Shown piece by piece: positions 1 through 7,962 of a stretch of 64,000 bases of DNA. The DNA lies in assembly GCF_014306625.1 (NCBI RefSeq), contig NZ_JACRYL010000005.1, forward strand, positions 99,132-163,131. Direction: 5' to 3'. Source of the DNA: Pedobacter fastidiosus. Its GTDB lineage: Bacteria > Bacteroidota > Bacteroidia > Sphingobacteriales > Sphingobacteriaceae. The notes under the pieces were generated by a model. It ran no database searches. It saw only the letters and a list, made by a program, of their open reading frames with translations, and was not told where the DNA came from. Made by a program: the position numbers and the translations under genes. The stretch's first letter is position 1, and each line of letters opens with the position of its first letter.

Positions 1-33
1 GAACACCTGAGTTTCTCTCACAAGCCATTAAAT

Positions 34-96
34 CCCTCTCTTCAAGGAGAGGGACAGCATAACACTAGCCAAAGCAAAAACTTTAACAGGGTGAGG
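34..96. repeat. Intergenic hairpin repeat, copy 1
   Basis: Arms CCCTCTC (34-40) and GAGAGGG (47-53) form a hairpin. After 25 nt comes an 18-nt tail, AACTTTAACAGGGTGAGG, at 79-96. The same hairpin, 25-nt gap and tail recur at 3236-3297, so this is a repeated unit, not a lone terminator. It lies downstream of the leftward ppc gene, so its hairpin could also end that transcript. Confidence 0.6.
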
Positions 97-202
97 TAAA
101 AATTAATTGCAAAATTTAATTTGGTAACTCTTCCTGAATTCTGACTTTTGATACAGACCTTGGTGTATAATTTAAAATAATCTGCGAATCTGAGGCCAAA
201 CC

Positions 203-2788
203 TTAAGCCAAATTCCTTCCTGCGTTTACAATTCCGAAAACCGTTCTCACCGCCAATTTTTCTAAAGCGTGCTGATCTTTTTCGTTTTGATCGTGCTGAA
301 GTTTTTCTAAAGCAAAATGTTGAATCAATACCAACGGTAAAATAATTCTTTCACGTGTAGCGATAGATTTTTTATCAACAGGATAATTCGCCATCAAGGT
401 TGGCTGTCCAGAGAGTTTTAACAGCATCTCCTTCGTTAATTCGAATTCATCGTGTAGTTGAGTCCAAAAAGCACCAAACTCTTTATCGCTAGCTAAATGA
501 GCGGTAATTACAAAGTCTGATTTGCTCATACTCATCATACAATTATCAACGATGGTTTTTAAATAATCGGAATCTTCGTAAACCTTAACAACTTTGTCCC
601 AATTGCCTGCCTTTTCTTGTGTACTTAAAGCCGTTCCCATGCCATAGAAACCCGGAACGTTCTGCTTTAACATACTCCAAGCCGTAACAAAGCTAATGGC
701 CCTTAAGTCCTCTAATTTCATTTCGCCACCACCATTTCTTTTAACCGGGCGACTGCTAATATTTGCTTGAGATAACAGCTTGAGTGGAGATAATTTTTCG
801 AGGTAACTTACAAAAAGTGGATGCTCCCGTAAATCGACAAAAGCCTTATAACTTTCTTCAGCCATCTCATCAAGCAAAGCTTTATTATCAGGATCTAAAA
901 GGATGTTATGTTTTTCTTTTAGTCCTGAGGTTAGCCCTGCATTAATAAGTTGCTCTATATTAAATTCGGCACTTTCTATTGAGCCATATTGAGAACTGAT
1001 GGTTTGCCCCTGAACGGTTAATTGCATATTTTTATTTGCAATCTCTTTACCCATAGAAGCATAGAAACGATGTGTTTTACCTCCTCCACGAGCAGGTGGC
1101 CCACCACGACCATCGAAAAACGCCAATTGAATATTATGTTTCGCAGCAACGGCCGTTAATGATGTTTTACCATTAAAAATAGACCAGTTTGCCATTAAAT
1201 AACCGCCGTCTTTTGTACTGTCGGAATAACCAAGCATAATATCCTGCTTATTTCCACGGCTAGCCAAATGCGCTTTGTAAAAAGGATTACTGTAAAGAAT
1301 ATCCATAATCGCCGCAGCGCCTTTTAAATCGTTAACAGTTTCAAAAAGCGGAACAAAATCTATCGTTAACGCTTCTTTGCTCCAGCCATTCCAAAGGAAA
1401 AGTTCGATAAGTTGAAGAATATCACTCGCCTGTTGGCAATTACTGATAATGAACCTGTGGCAAGCTTTTTCTCCGTTACGTTTTTGAATTCCTTTAATCT
1501 CTTTTATAACTTCAATAGTATCTTTTGTTAAAGAATCTGCTTCGGTTGCGTAAACGATTGTAGCCTCTTTAAAGGAAATTAATTTCAGTTTTTCGGCCTC
1601 AGAAAGTTTATCATAATCTGCCGGATATAAAGAAGAGATTGGTTTATTCTGACGGCAATACTCATGTACGCTTCTCAAAACTCGACTGTCTTGACGAATA
1701 TCAAGCGAAGCAAAATAATTTCCATATAAATCAACCTTACGGATTAAATCGTTAACTAAATCCACAAATAAACCATCGTGCTCGGCCAATAATGTATCTT
1801 TTATCTTATTAAGGTTTTCCCTTAATTCATCAGAAATATCATGTAATTCGCAAGTTTGATCGAAGGCATTTTTATAAAGTACATCATGCAAAAGCGCAAT
1901 GTTTTCTTCTACTCCTCTAAAAGTGATGCGGCGTTTTATTACTCTAAAATCACGATAGTAACAACGAAATAAAATTTGACGCAACATTTTAGAAACCTCC
2001 AAAGTGGTATCCGAGTGAATGTTCGGATTTCCATCTCTATCGCCACCCGGCCAAAAGCCCAATTCTAAAATCTTTTTGGTTTCAAGGTTATATTCATCTA
2101 AATTCTGATCAATCTCTTCTTGAATATTAGCCGCAGCGAAATAAAATGTGTTTTCTAAAAACCAAGCTAAGTTTAAAGCTTCATCAACAGGTGTTGGCGA
2201 TTTTTTATTAAAGAAAGGCGTTTTACCCAGTTGCTGTAAAAGGGAATTCATCGAGGTGATGTCGTTATCTCTAATTGCCTTGGTTAAATCGGTAATGATT
2301 GCAAGCACACTTCCGGGATAAAATTGGGTTGGGTGAGCCGTTAAAACCAAACGTAAAGAAAGTTCATCAATCAGTTTCTCAATTTTCGCTAACATTGGTT
2401 TATTATCGGCATTCTTTTTTAAGATGAAAGCAAGCGTACTTTGCTCATCTGTAGTATTTAACTTGGTAAAAGAAGCATCTTCCACGGCATCAAAAAGCAC
2501 AACTTGGCGCTCTATATATTGAATGAAACGGAACAATAAATCAACAATATCCTTGCGCTCTTTATAGCTTGTGTACTTAGCAAAAAACTCCTCAATAATT
2601 TGAGCTGGCTTCTGTCCGTTTGCAATCCCTTCTTCGCAACTTTTAAAGAATAATGGCAACAATGTACCTGTATCCTTTATCTTATAAAATGGAAGCGTTA
2701 AAAAAAGACTATTAAACAGTTCGAATTTTGAGATGACCTCATTATTAAAAATAGATTCTCGTTGAGTTGTTAAACGAAGTTTAGGCAT
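203..2788 (-). CDS. ppc: Phosphoenolpyruvate carboxylase
   Basis: Cytosolic PEP carboxylase, which adds bicarbonate to PEP to make oxaloacetate and refill the TCA cycle. The 861 residues are the normal family size. Catalytic His152 lies in VLTAHPTQ. The loop GFWPGGDRDGNPN is near residue 245, GYSDSTKDGG near 520, and the glycine-rich signature FFDGRGGPPARGGGKTH near 557. The extreme C-terminus reads GRNLA; well-studied enzymes end in (Q/R)NTG, so this terminal tetrapeptide is divergent. The ATG start gives a normal N-terminus. It stands alone, with repeat-rich spacers on both sides, and no regulatory site was recognised upstream. Identification is secure. Confidence 0.97.
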   Translation of the reverse strand: MPKLRLTTQRESIFNNEVISKFELFNSLFLTLPFYKIKDTGTLLPLFFKSCEEGIANGQKPAQIIEEFFAKYTSYKERKDIVDLLFRFIQYIERQVVLFDAVEDASFTKLNTTDEQSTLAFILKKNADNKPMLAKIEKLIDELSLRLVLTAHPTQFYPGSVLAIITDLTKAIRDNDITSMNSLLQQLGKTPFFNKKSPTPVDEALNLAWFLENTFYFAAANIQEEIDQNLDEYNLETKKILELGFWPGGDRDGNPNIHSDTTLEVSKMLRQILFRCYYRDFRVIKRRITFRGVEENIALLHDVLYKNAFDQTCELHDISDELRENLNKIKDTLLAEHDGLFVDLVNDLIRKVDLYGNYFASLDIRQDSRVLRSVHEYCRQNKPISSLYPADYDKLSEAEKLKLISFKEATIVYATEADSLTKDTIEVIKEIKGIQKRNGEKACHRFIISNCQQASDILQLIELFLWNGWSKEALTIDFVPLFETVNDLKGAAAIMDILYSNPFYKAHLASRGNKQDIMLGYSDSTKDGGYLMANWSIFNGKTSLTAVAAKHNIQLAFFDGRGGPPARGGGKTHRFYASMGKEIANKNMQLTVQGQTISSQYGSIESAEFNIEQLINAGLTSGLKEKHNILLDPDNKALLDEMAEESYKAFVDLREHPLFVSYLEKLSPLKLLSQANISSRPVKRNGGGEMKLEDLRAISFVTAWSMLKQNVPGFYGMGTALSTQEKAGNWDKVVKVYEDSDYLKTIVDNCMMSMSKSDFVITAHLASDKEFGAFWTQLHDEFELTKEMLLKLSGQPTLMANYPVDKKSIATRERIILPLVLIQHFALEKLQHDQNEKDQHALEKLAVRTVFGIVNAGRNLA

Positions 2789-2976
2789 GGCTTAAGCAAT
2801 AGTTTTGTATAGCGTAATACTACAAAAAATGCGTAAGCTATTAAAATTCTAGGCCGTACAATTTGGAAAATTGTAGAATATATTTTATTTTTAAAATCTT
2901 ATTTGGGTATTCGATACTTGAATAAGAACATATGCAATGTTTAAGGGCATTGTATAGATTGTTAATTTTTTGGGTT

Positions 2977-3012
2977 AAAACAGCCGATGTAATAAAATAC
3001 ACCGGCTGTTTT
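2977..3012 (-). terminator. Rho-independent terminator, probably of the efflux operon
   Basis: AAAACAGCCGATGTA (2977-2991) pairs with TACACCGGCTGTTTT (2998-3012), 14 of 15 positions, around a 6-nt loop. T-runs flank both sides, so it could work on either strand. Only the leftward MFS operon, ending at 3303, can read into it from a gene. Confidence 0.6.
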
Positions 3013-3161
3013 TATTTGGCCCCTCCTAAATCCTCCTAAAAGGAGGACTTTACAGCAGGATTATGTTTTTGTAGGGTAGGTTTTGGCTTTGTTTGGATGC
3101 TAAATCAGTGTTGCTTTACCTCTCCCTTTGAATGGTGATGGTTAAACTCTCTATTGTGCAT

Positions 3162-3181
3162 CCCTCTCCTTGAAGAGAGGG
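3162..3181. repeat. CCCTCTC/GAGAGGG hairpin without tail
   Basis: Arms CCCTCTC (3162-3168) and GAGAGGG (3175-3181) are the same arms as in the repeats at 34 and 3236. The conserved 18-nt tail is not found after this copy. Confidence 0.5.
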
Positions 3182-3235
3182 AAACAAAGGATTGTGGTTT
3201 GAACCTATTGGGTTTAGATGTACTGCCCTTCCAAA

Positions 3236-3297
3236 CCCTCTCTTCTGGAGAGGGCGGATACAGGCCAAGCCTACTTACAAACTTTAACAGGGTGAGG
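3236..3297. repeat. Intergenic hairpin repeat, copy 2
   Basis: Arms CCCTCTC (3236-3242) and GAGAGGG (3248-3254), then 25 nt, then the tail AACTTTAACAGGGTGAGG (3280-3297). The tail and the 25-nt gap match the copy at 34-96. It ends 5 bases before the MFS gene's stop codon. Confidence 0.6.
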
Positions 3298-3302
3298 CCG
3301 TT

Positions 3303-4850
3303 TTAATGAGCATCCGTTACAATATTTGCATTTTTCTTAAACTTCTGCAGATACAACAAAGGTATTGAGAACAACATAATCAATCCCGCAACCCAATAAG
3401 CATCGTTATAAGTAAGCAACATGGTTTGTTTAATTACCGATCCTTCAATCGCTTTCATTGCCATAAGTCTTGCATCAATAAATGACGAGCCTTTAGCCAT
3501 AAAATTGTGGATTAATCCGTTTAACTTTCCAGTAAACGCAGGATTGTATTCATTTATATTGCTTAACAAATTACTTCTATGGAAGCCTGCTCTTATGTGG
3601 ATCAATGTAGTTAATGCCGCGATTCCGAAAGATCCGCCTAATTGTCTACTCATATTGTTTAATCCAGAGCCTTGTCCAATTTCTGGTCCAGATAAATCTT
3701 GCATTGCCAAAGTAGTTAGTGGCACGAAGAGCAAAGCCATTCCAAATCCTCTAATAACCAACGGCCAGAAGAAATCTCCTGTACCAGAAGCAAGCGTTGA
3801 TTTACTCAGCATCCAACAGAAAACGAAGAATAAAAACATCCCTCCTGTTGCCATAAATTGCGCTGGAACACCTTTTTTAAGCATAATACCGATAAAAGGC
3901 ATCATGGAGATTGTACAAATACCACCGGCGATAAAGAGCTTTCCTGTTTGTAAGGGCGTAAAACCTAAAAGATTTTGCGCAAAAACGGGGAAGACAAAGA
4001 CCGAACCATATAATCCAAACCCTAGGATAAAGGAAGTAAACATCCCGATAGAGAAACTTCGCTTCTTCATAATCTTAAGATTAACAATTGGGTGATCGGT
4101 ACTGGTTTCTCGCCAGATAAACAATAGCAATCCAAAAATCGAGGCTACAGCTAAAGCAGTGATGTATGGTGTTGAAAACCAATCTTCGCTTTCGCCTTTC
4201 TCTAATAAGGTTTGCAAACTACCAACAGCAATTGCCAATAATCCAATGCCCCACCAATCTACCGGTTTACCTTGCCCATCCTTGGGCGTCTCTCGAATAA
4301 AGGTTATCGTACAGTACGCGGCGAGGATTCCCACGGGAATATTTACGTAAAAGATCCAAGGCCAATCGGCTATCTCTAAAATATAACCACCAATCGTTGG
4401 TCCAACAGTAGGCCCAACAACAGCTCCTAAACCGAATAAAGCCGTAGCTATACCCACATCTTCACGTGGCCAAGTTTCTATAAGAATGGCTTGAGCGGTA
4501 GAAATTAATCCCCCGCCGGCTAATCCCTGTAAAATCCTAAATAAAATTAGTTCGTTTAATGAAGTTGCATTACCGCATAAAAATGAAACCAGCGTAAATA
4601 CGATAATGGAAGTTAAGAAGTAATTTTTACGCCCGAAACGACTCCCCAACCATCCCGACATTGGTAGGATGATTACGTTCGCGACGGCATAACCTGTGGA
4701 CAACCAGGCAACATCCTCTAAGGTTGCGCCAAGGTTTCCCTGTATTTGTGGAATTGCTACGTTTACAATGGTTGTATCAATCAGCTCCAATAACGAAGCT
4801 GTGATTACCGTAAACGTAATAATCCATTTTTTAAAACCTACTTCGGCCAT
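3303..4850 (-). CDS. DHA2-type MFS multidrug transporter (EmrB-like)
   Basis: Proton-driven drug exporter of the inner membrane, DHA2 (14-helix) branch of the major facilitator superfamily. The 515 residues are almost all hydrophobic segments. The first helix carries ELIDTTIVNVAIPQI, typical of EmrB/QacA proteins. The conserved loop GSRFGRKNYF is near residue 70, and the antiporter motif C, GAVVGPTVGPTIGGYIL, near 142-158. It is the last gene of a leftward operon, 8 nt after the HlyD-type adaptor, so it should form an EmrAB-TolC-like pump with the two genes before it. Control is probably by the TetR gene at the head of the operon. The substrate cannot be predicted. Confidence 0.93.
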   Translation of the reverse strand: MAEVGFKKWIITFTVITASLLELIDTTIVNVAIPQIQGNLGATLEDVAWLSTGYAVANVIILPMSGWLGSRFGRKNYFLTSIIVFTLVSFLCGNATSLNELILFRILQGLAGGGLISTAQAILIETWPREDVGIATALFGLGAVVGPTVGPTIGGYILEIADWPWIFYVNIPVGILAAYCTITFIRETPKDGQGKPVDWWGIGLLAIAVGSLQTLLEKGESEDWFSTPYITALAVASIFGLLLFIWRETSTDHPIVNLKIMKKRSFSIGMFTSFILGFGLYGSVFVFPVFAQNLLGFTPLQTGKLFIAGGICTISMMPFIGIMLKKGVPAQFMATGGMFLFFVFCWMLSKSTLASGTGDFFWPLVIRGFGMALLFVPLTTLAMQDLSGPEIGQGSGLNNMSRQLGGSFGIAALTTLIHIRAGFHRSNLLSNINEYNPAFTGKLNGLIHNFMAKGSSFIDARLMAMKAIEGSVIKQTMLLTYNDAYWVAGLIMLFSIPLLYLQKFKKNANIVTDAH

Positions 4851-4858
4851 TTTAAATA

Positions 4859-5896
4859 TTAGTTAGTAGAAACGGAAGCTTTAACGCTCATTCCTGGGCG
4901 TAGTTTAGCAAGCATTTCTTTTGATGGATGAATTTTGATTTTTACTGGAATACGTTGAACAACTTTAACGAAGTTACCAGTTGCATTATCTGGAGGCAAT
5001 AAAGATCCTTTAGCGCCGGTAATTGGAGAGAAATTGTAAACTTCTCCTTGAATTTTTTCTTCAGGATAAGCATCAACTTCGATCTCTACTTTAGAACCAG
5101 ATTTGATTTTCTCTAACTGAGTTTCTTTAAAGTTTGCTGTTACGTAAATGCTTCCATCGTTTACTACAGAGAATAAAGATTGCCCAGCTTGCACCAGTTG
5201 TCCTTTTTGAACATTCTTTTTAGAAACGATCCCTGTTGCAGGTGCTTTAATGTCTGTGTAAGACAATTGAAGTTTAGCAAAATCGATATCGCTTTGGCGT
5301 TGGCTAATTACATTGCTACTTACCGCTAATTGCGATTGAGTTGTTCCAACTTGCTTAACTGCCGCTGTGTATTGATCTTGAGCTGCCTGATAAGCCGCTT
5401 GCGCCGATTCTAATGTAGCCTTAGCTTGATCAAAAGCTTGTTGCGTAATCGAACCATCTTTTACCAAGTTTGCATAACGAGCGTAATCCTTGTTGGCTAA
5501 ATTTAACTTAACTTTTGCTGCCGCTACATTAGCCTTAGCTGTACTTGTATTTGCTTGCGTTGCGATAATTTGAGACTGAGCAACCCCAACACCAGCACTT
5601 GCTCCTTTTTGACCAGATTGAGCTTGTTCCAACTTTACTTTGTAGTCATTATCATCTAGCTTAACCAAAATCTGCCCTTCAGTTACACGTGTATTTTCTT
5701 CAAAATTAATATCCTTTACATAACCACCAACACGAGCAACTACCGGACTGATATCGCCATCAATCTGGGCATCATCCGTATCTACGTGTTTGCTATAATA
5801 ATTCCATTCGGTAACCCCGAAGATTATTCCTATTACTAGTAAAACACCTAAAATGATGGGTACTACTATGTTCTTTTTTTTCTTTTCAGTTGTCAT
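4859..5896 (-). CDS. HlyD/EmrA-type membrane fusion protein
   Basis: Periplasmic adaptor linking the MFS pump to the TolC channel. One N-terminal transmembrane anchor (about residues 10-30) is followed by HVDTDDAQIDGDISPVVARV, the typical EmrA start of the barrel-sandwich domain. Then come a long alanine/glutamine-rich coiled-coil hairpin (about 85-210) and the second lipoyl half with SYTDIKAPATGIV near 218. The 345 residues suit EmrA. It lies 8 nt after the TolC gene and 8 nt before the MFS gene, so the three are translated from one transcript. Confidence 0.93.
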   Translation of the reverse strand: MTTEKKKKNIVVPIILGVLLVIGIIFGVTEWNYYSKHVDTDDAQIDGDISPVVARVGGYVKDINFEENTRVTEGQILVKLDDNDYKVKLEQAQSGQKGASAGVGVAQSQIIATQANTSTAKANVAAAKVKLNLANKDYARYANLVKDGSITQQAFDQAKATLESAQAAYQAAQDQYTAAVKQVGTTQSQLAVSSNVISQRQSDIDFAKLQLSYTDIKAPATGIVSKKNVQKGQLVQAGQSLFSVVNDGSIYVTANFKETQLEKIKSGSKVEIEVDAYPEEKIQGEVYNFSPITGAKGSLLPPDNATGNFVKVVQRIPVKIKIHPSKEMLAKLRPGMSVKASVSTN

Positions 5897-5904
5897 TGCT
5901 GTAT

Positions 5905-7224
5905 TTATTGCGTTATTTTTCCTGTTGATTTTAGTAATGTATAGTAAGCCAAACCTGCATCTGCCTTTGCTATTTCTAAGTTTATTTTTGCTTGGTATAA
6001 TAATGTTTCGGCGTCGATACGATCTGTAACCGAAGCCACATTATTTTTGTATTTCGATGCCAATAATTTATCATTCTCTGTTGCCTGTGCAATTGAGGTT
6101 TCTAAAACCTGAATCTTATTTACAGCAACCTGGTAATTTTGATAGTTCCTATTAATATCTGTTTTAACCTGATCAGATAAAATGTCTTTCTGAATGGTAA
6201 TTTCGCTCTGCTGAATTTTTGCTTCGCTTACTTTATTTCTGTTCGACCAAAGGCTTGCGATGTTCCATGAAACCGTAGCGCCTAATGTAATCGGCATTAA
6301 ATATTGGTTTACTGGCGGAATGAAACTGCCACTTGGGTTGATATAATATAAATTTGCACCAACACCAACAGTAGGTAAAGTATTTGCTTTGATTGTTTTG
6401 ATATTGTAATCGGCAACTTTATTTTGCACATCAAGTTGTTTCAATTCTTGGCGATTTGCCATGGCTTGTGCGATGTAATCGTTAAGTGCGCCCGGTGCTT
6501 TTAAGCCACCATTCGGATCAGAAATTTTAACTTCAGTATCTTCTGGTAAGCCCAACAAAATATCTAAGTTATAATTGATGATTTTGCGATTGTTCTCGAT
6601 ATCCATCTGCGTTAGCGTAACATTTGCCTGTTGCAATTGGAAACGCAAAACATCATTTTTGGTAACAATGCCTTGTTCGAAAAAACGCTGAGCCTGTTTA
6701 ATTTGAGCTGCGATCGATTCTAAATTTTGATCAACAACTTTTCTGCTCTGCGCTACTTTATATAAGGCATAATAAGTGTTAATTACTGCATAAGTAATTT
6801 CCTCCTTACTTTTATCGGCATCTAAACGGGCAACATCTGCCAATAACTTGGTCGATTCTTTTGCATATTTCAATTTTCCACCGCCGTAAACAAGTTCTTG
6901 TACGGCCGCAGTTCCTACAAAAGCATCAGCTCTTTTAGGCAGTTGCAAAGAAGAACCTCCACCGGGTAAAGTAAAAGTGCTGGTTGGAATTTCTGCATGA
7001 TTGTACAAAAAACTTGCGTTTGCTGTTGGCAACACATTGTCTTTTACAACCTCTAGCTTGGCTACGGCCTGATCTATTTTGTTCTGAGATAATTTTAAGT
7101 TTTTACTATTGGCTATGCCAAGTTCAATTGCTTGGTTAATGTTTAATTCCTTCGTACTCTGTGCAAATAAAGCCGCTGGAATTAATGATGCCGCAAGCAT
7201 TAATCTAATTGATTTGGGTATCAT
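5905..7224 (-). CDS. TolC-family outer membrane efflux protein
   Basis: Outer-membrane channel of a tripartite pump. A Sec signal peptide ends at about residue 22 (LIPAALFAQ). It has the two repeated OEP halves of alpha-helical coiled coil typical of TolC, with 439 residues in total. The ATG overlaps the TetR stop codon by 4 bases (ATGA), so translation is probably coupled. HlyD-type and MFS genes follow directly, which fits an EmrAB-TolC arrangement in which the channel has its own gene inside the operon. Confidence 0.92.
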   Translation of the reverse strand: MIPKSIRLMLAASLIPAALFAQSTKELNINQAIELGIANSKNLKLSQNKIDQAVAKLEVVKDNVLPTANASFLYNHAEIPTSTFTLPGGGSSLQLPKRADAFVGTAAVQELVYGGGKLKYAKESTKLLADVARLDADKSKEEITYAVINTYYALYKVAQSRKVVDQNLESIAAQIKQAQRFFEQGIVTKNDVLRFQLQQANVTLTQMDIENNRKIINYNLDILLGLPEDTEVKISDPNGGLKAPGALNDYIAQAMANRQELKQLDVQNKVADYNIKTIKANTLPTVGVGANLYYINPSGSFIPPVNQYLMPITLGATVSWNIASLWSNRNKVSEAKIQQSEITIQKDILSDQVKTDINRNYQNYQVAVNKIQVLETSIAQATENDKLLASKYKNNVASVTDRIDAETLLYQAKINLEIAKADAGLAYYTLLKSTGKITQ

Positions 7225-7847
7225 TTTTTTGTTGTTAAATAAACGGTTGTTAGATCTTTTAAGTGATTGATTGCTCGTTCCTTAATAATTTTTTTGTCTT
7301 TCGGATTGTTTAAATCGAAGTTTGAGCAGGGCATAACCTTGTTCGGTGCAATTACGATATTGGTAATGGTGCCCATAATAGTCGCAATAACCATCCTTAC
7401 ATCAACTTTGTTAAAACTGCCATCCTCGATACCATCTGTAATAATGCGATCGATAAGCAACATGTTGTGGCTCATCGCATCCTTAATTTTATCGTACATT
7501 TCGGGTCTCTGACTTAAAGAAAGTTCCCTGTGCATCATTTTATGAAAAGCTGGGTTTGCAAGGATTCTATTCACATACCCTTCTATTACCCGATGTAGTT
7601 TTTCTAATGATGAAATTTTATCTTCGTTAATGATTTTTAATTGAGAAGCAAAACCAGCAATACGCTCATTCATAATCTCTACAAAAACACCTTCCTTAGA
7701 TCCGAAATAGTAATTTATCATTGCCATATTCGCTCCAGATTCTCTCGCAATCTGCCGAGTAGAAGTTCCTTCGTACCCAGTTAAGCAAAACAGCTTTTCG
7801 GCTGCCTCGATTATGGCTTGTCTTTTATCTATCTTTTCTGTTTTCAT
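7221..7847 (-). CDS. TetR/AcrR-family transcriptional repressor
   Basis: First gene of the efflux operon and its probable repressor. The N-terminal helix-turn-helix follows KRQAIIEAAEKLFCLTGYEGTSTRQIARESG and MINYYFGSKEGVF, read here as two consecutive TetR hallmarks; the rest is a variable ligand-binding domain. I start it at the ATG at 7847 (209 residues). An upstream in-frame TTG at 7865 overlaps the -7 promoter box and so cannot lie in the mRNA. A palindrome in the promoter (7868-7887) is the likely operator, giving autorepression relieved by a pump substrate. Confidence 0.92.
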   Translation of the reverse strand: MKTEKIDKRQAIIEAAEKLFCLTGYEGTSTRQIARESGANMAMINYYFGSKEGVFVEIMNERIAGFASQLKIINEDKISSLEKLHRVIEGYVNRILANPAFHKMMHRELSLSQRPEMYDKIKDAMSHNMLLIDRIITDGIEDGSFNKVDVRMVIATIMGTITNIVIAPNKVMPCSNFDLNNPKDKKIIKERAINHLKDLTTVYLTTKK

Positions 7848-7862
7848 TTCTTTTTGATGGCA

Positions 7863-7895
7863 CAAAATTAATCAATCGTTTGATTAAATTCCAAA
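7863..7895 (-). promoter_or_regulatory. Promoter of the TetR-efflux operon
   Basis: On the minus strand TAATTTTG (7863-7870) matches the Bacteroidetes -7 box TAnnTTTG, and TTTG (7892-7895) the -33 box, 21 nt apart. Transcription would begin near 7859, about 12 nt before the ATG at 7847. Confidence 0.65.
7868..7887. promoter_or_regulatory. Palindromic operator, probable TetR binding site
   Basis: Perfect inverted repeat: TTAATCAA (7868-7875), 4-nt spacer TCGT, TTGATTAA (7880-7887). It sits between the -33 and -7 boxes of the operon promoter, where a bound repressor would block the polymerase. The 20-bp size is typical of TetR-family operators. That this particular TetR protein binds it is inference from position. 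Confidence 0.65.
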
Positions 7896-7962
7896 TGTTT
7901 TTGTACTTCTTTTACATTTCCTTGATAAAACCCTAATTTTATACGTATTAATCTCCTAAAAA

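Larger units (their letters stand above)
2789..3302. other. Repeat-rich intergenic region
   Basis: No gene is visible in these 514 bases. They hold the ppc promoter area (2789-2940, AT-rich, no clear box), a strong terminator hairpin (2977-3012), a C-rich inverted repeat around CCTCCTAAAAGGAGG (about 3030-3050), and two CCCTCTC/GAGAGGG hairpins, the second followed by the conserved tail also seen at the window's left end. Confidence 0.6.

Noticed and set aside
350..360. CACGTG words elsewhere (near 354, 4470, 25029) as further parS sites
   Set aside because: They lie inside coding sequence and match only the central 6-8 bases, not the 16-mer.
3421..4095. 224-codon plus-strand frame
   Set aside because: Antisense shadow of the MFS transporter, which has clear family motifs on the minus strand.
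7848..7865. Longer TetR start at TTG 7865
   Set aside because: The codon overlaps the -7 box of the operon promoter, so it would not be transcribed; the ATG at 7847 gives a normal TetR N-terminus.
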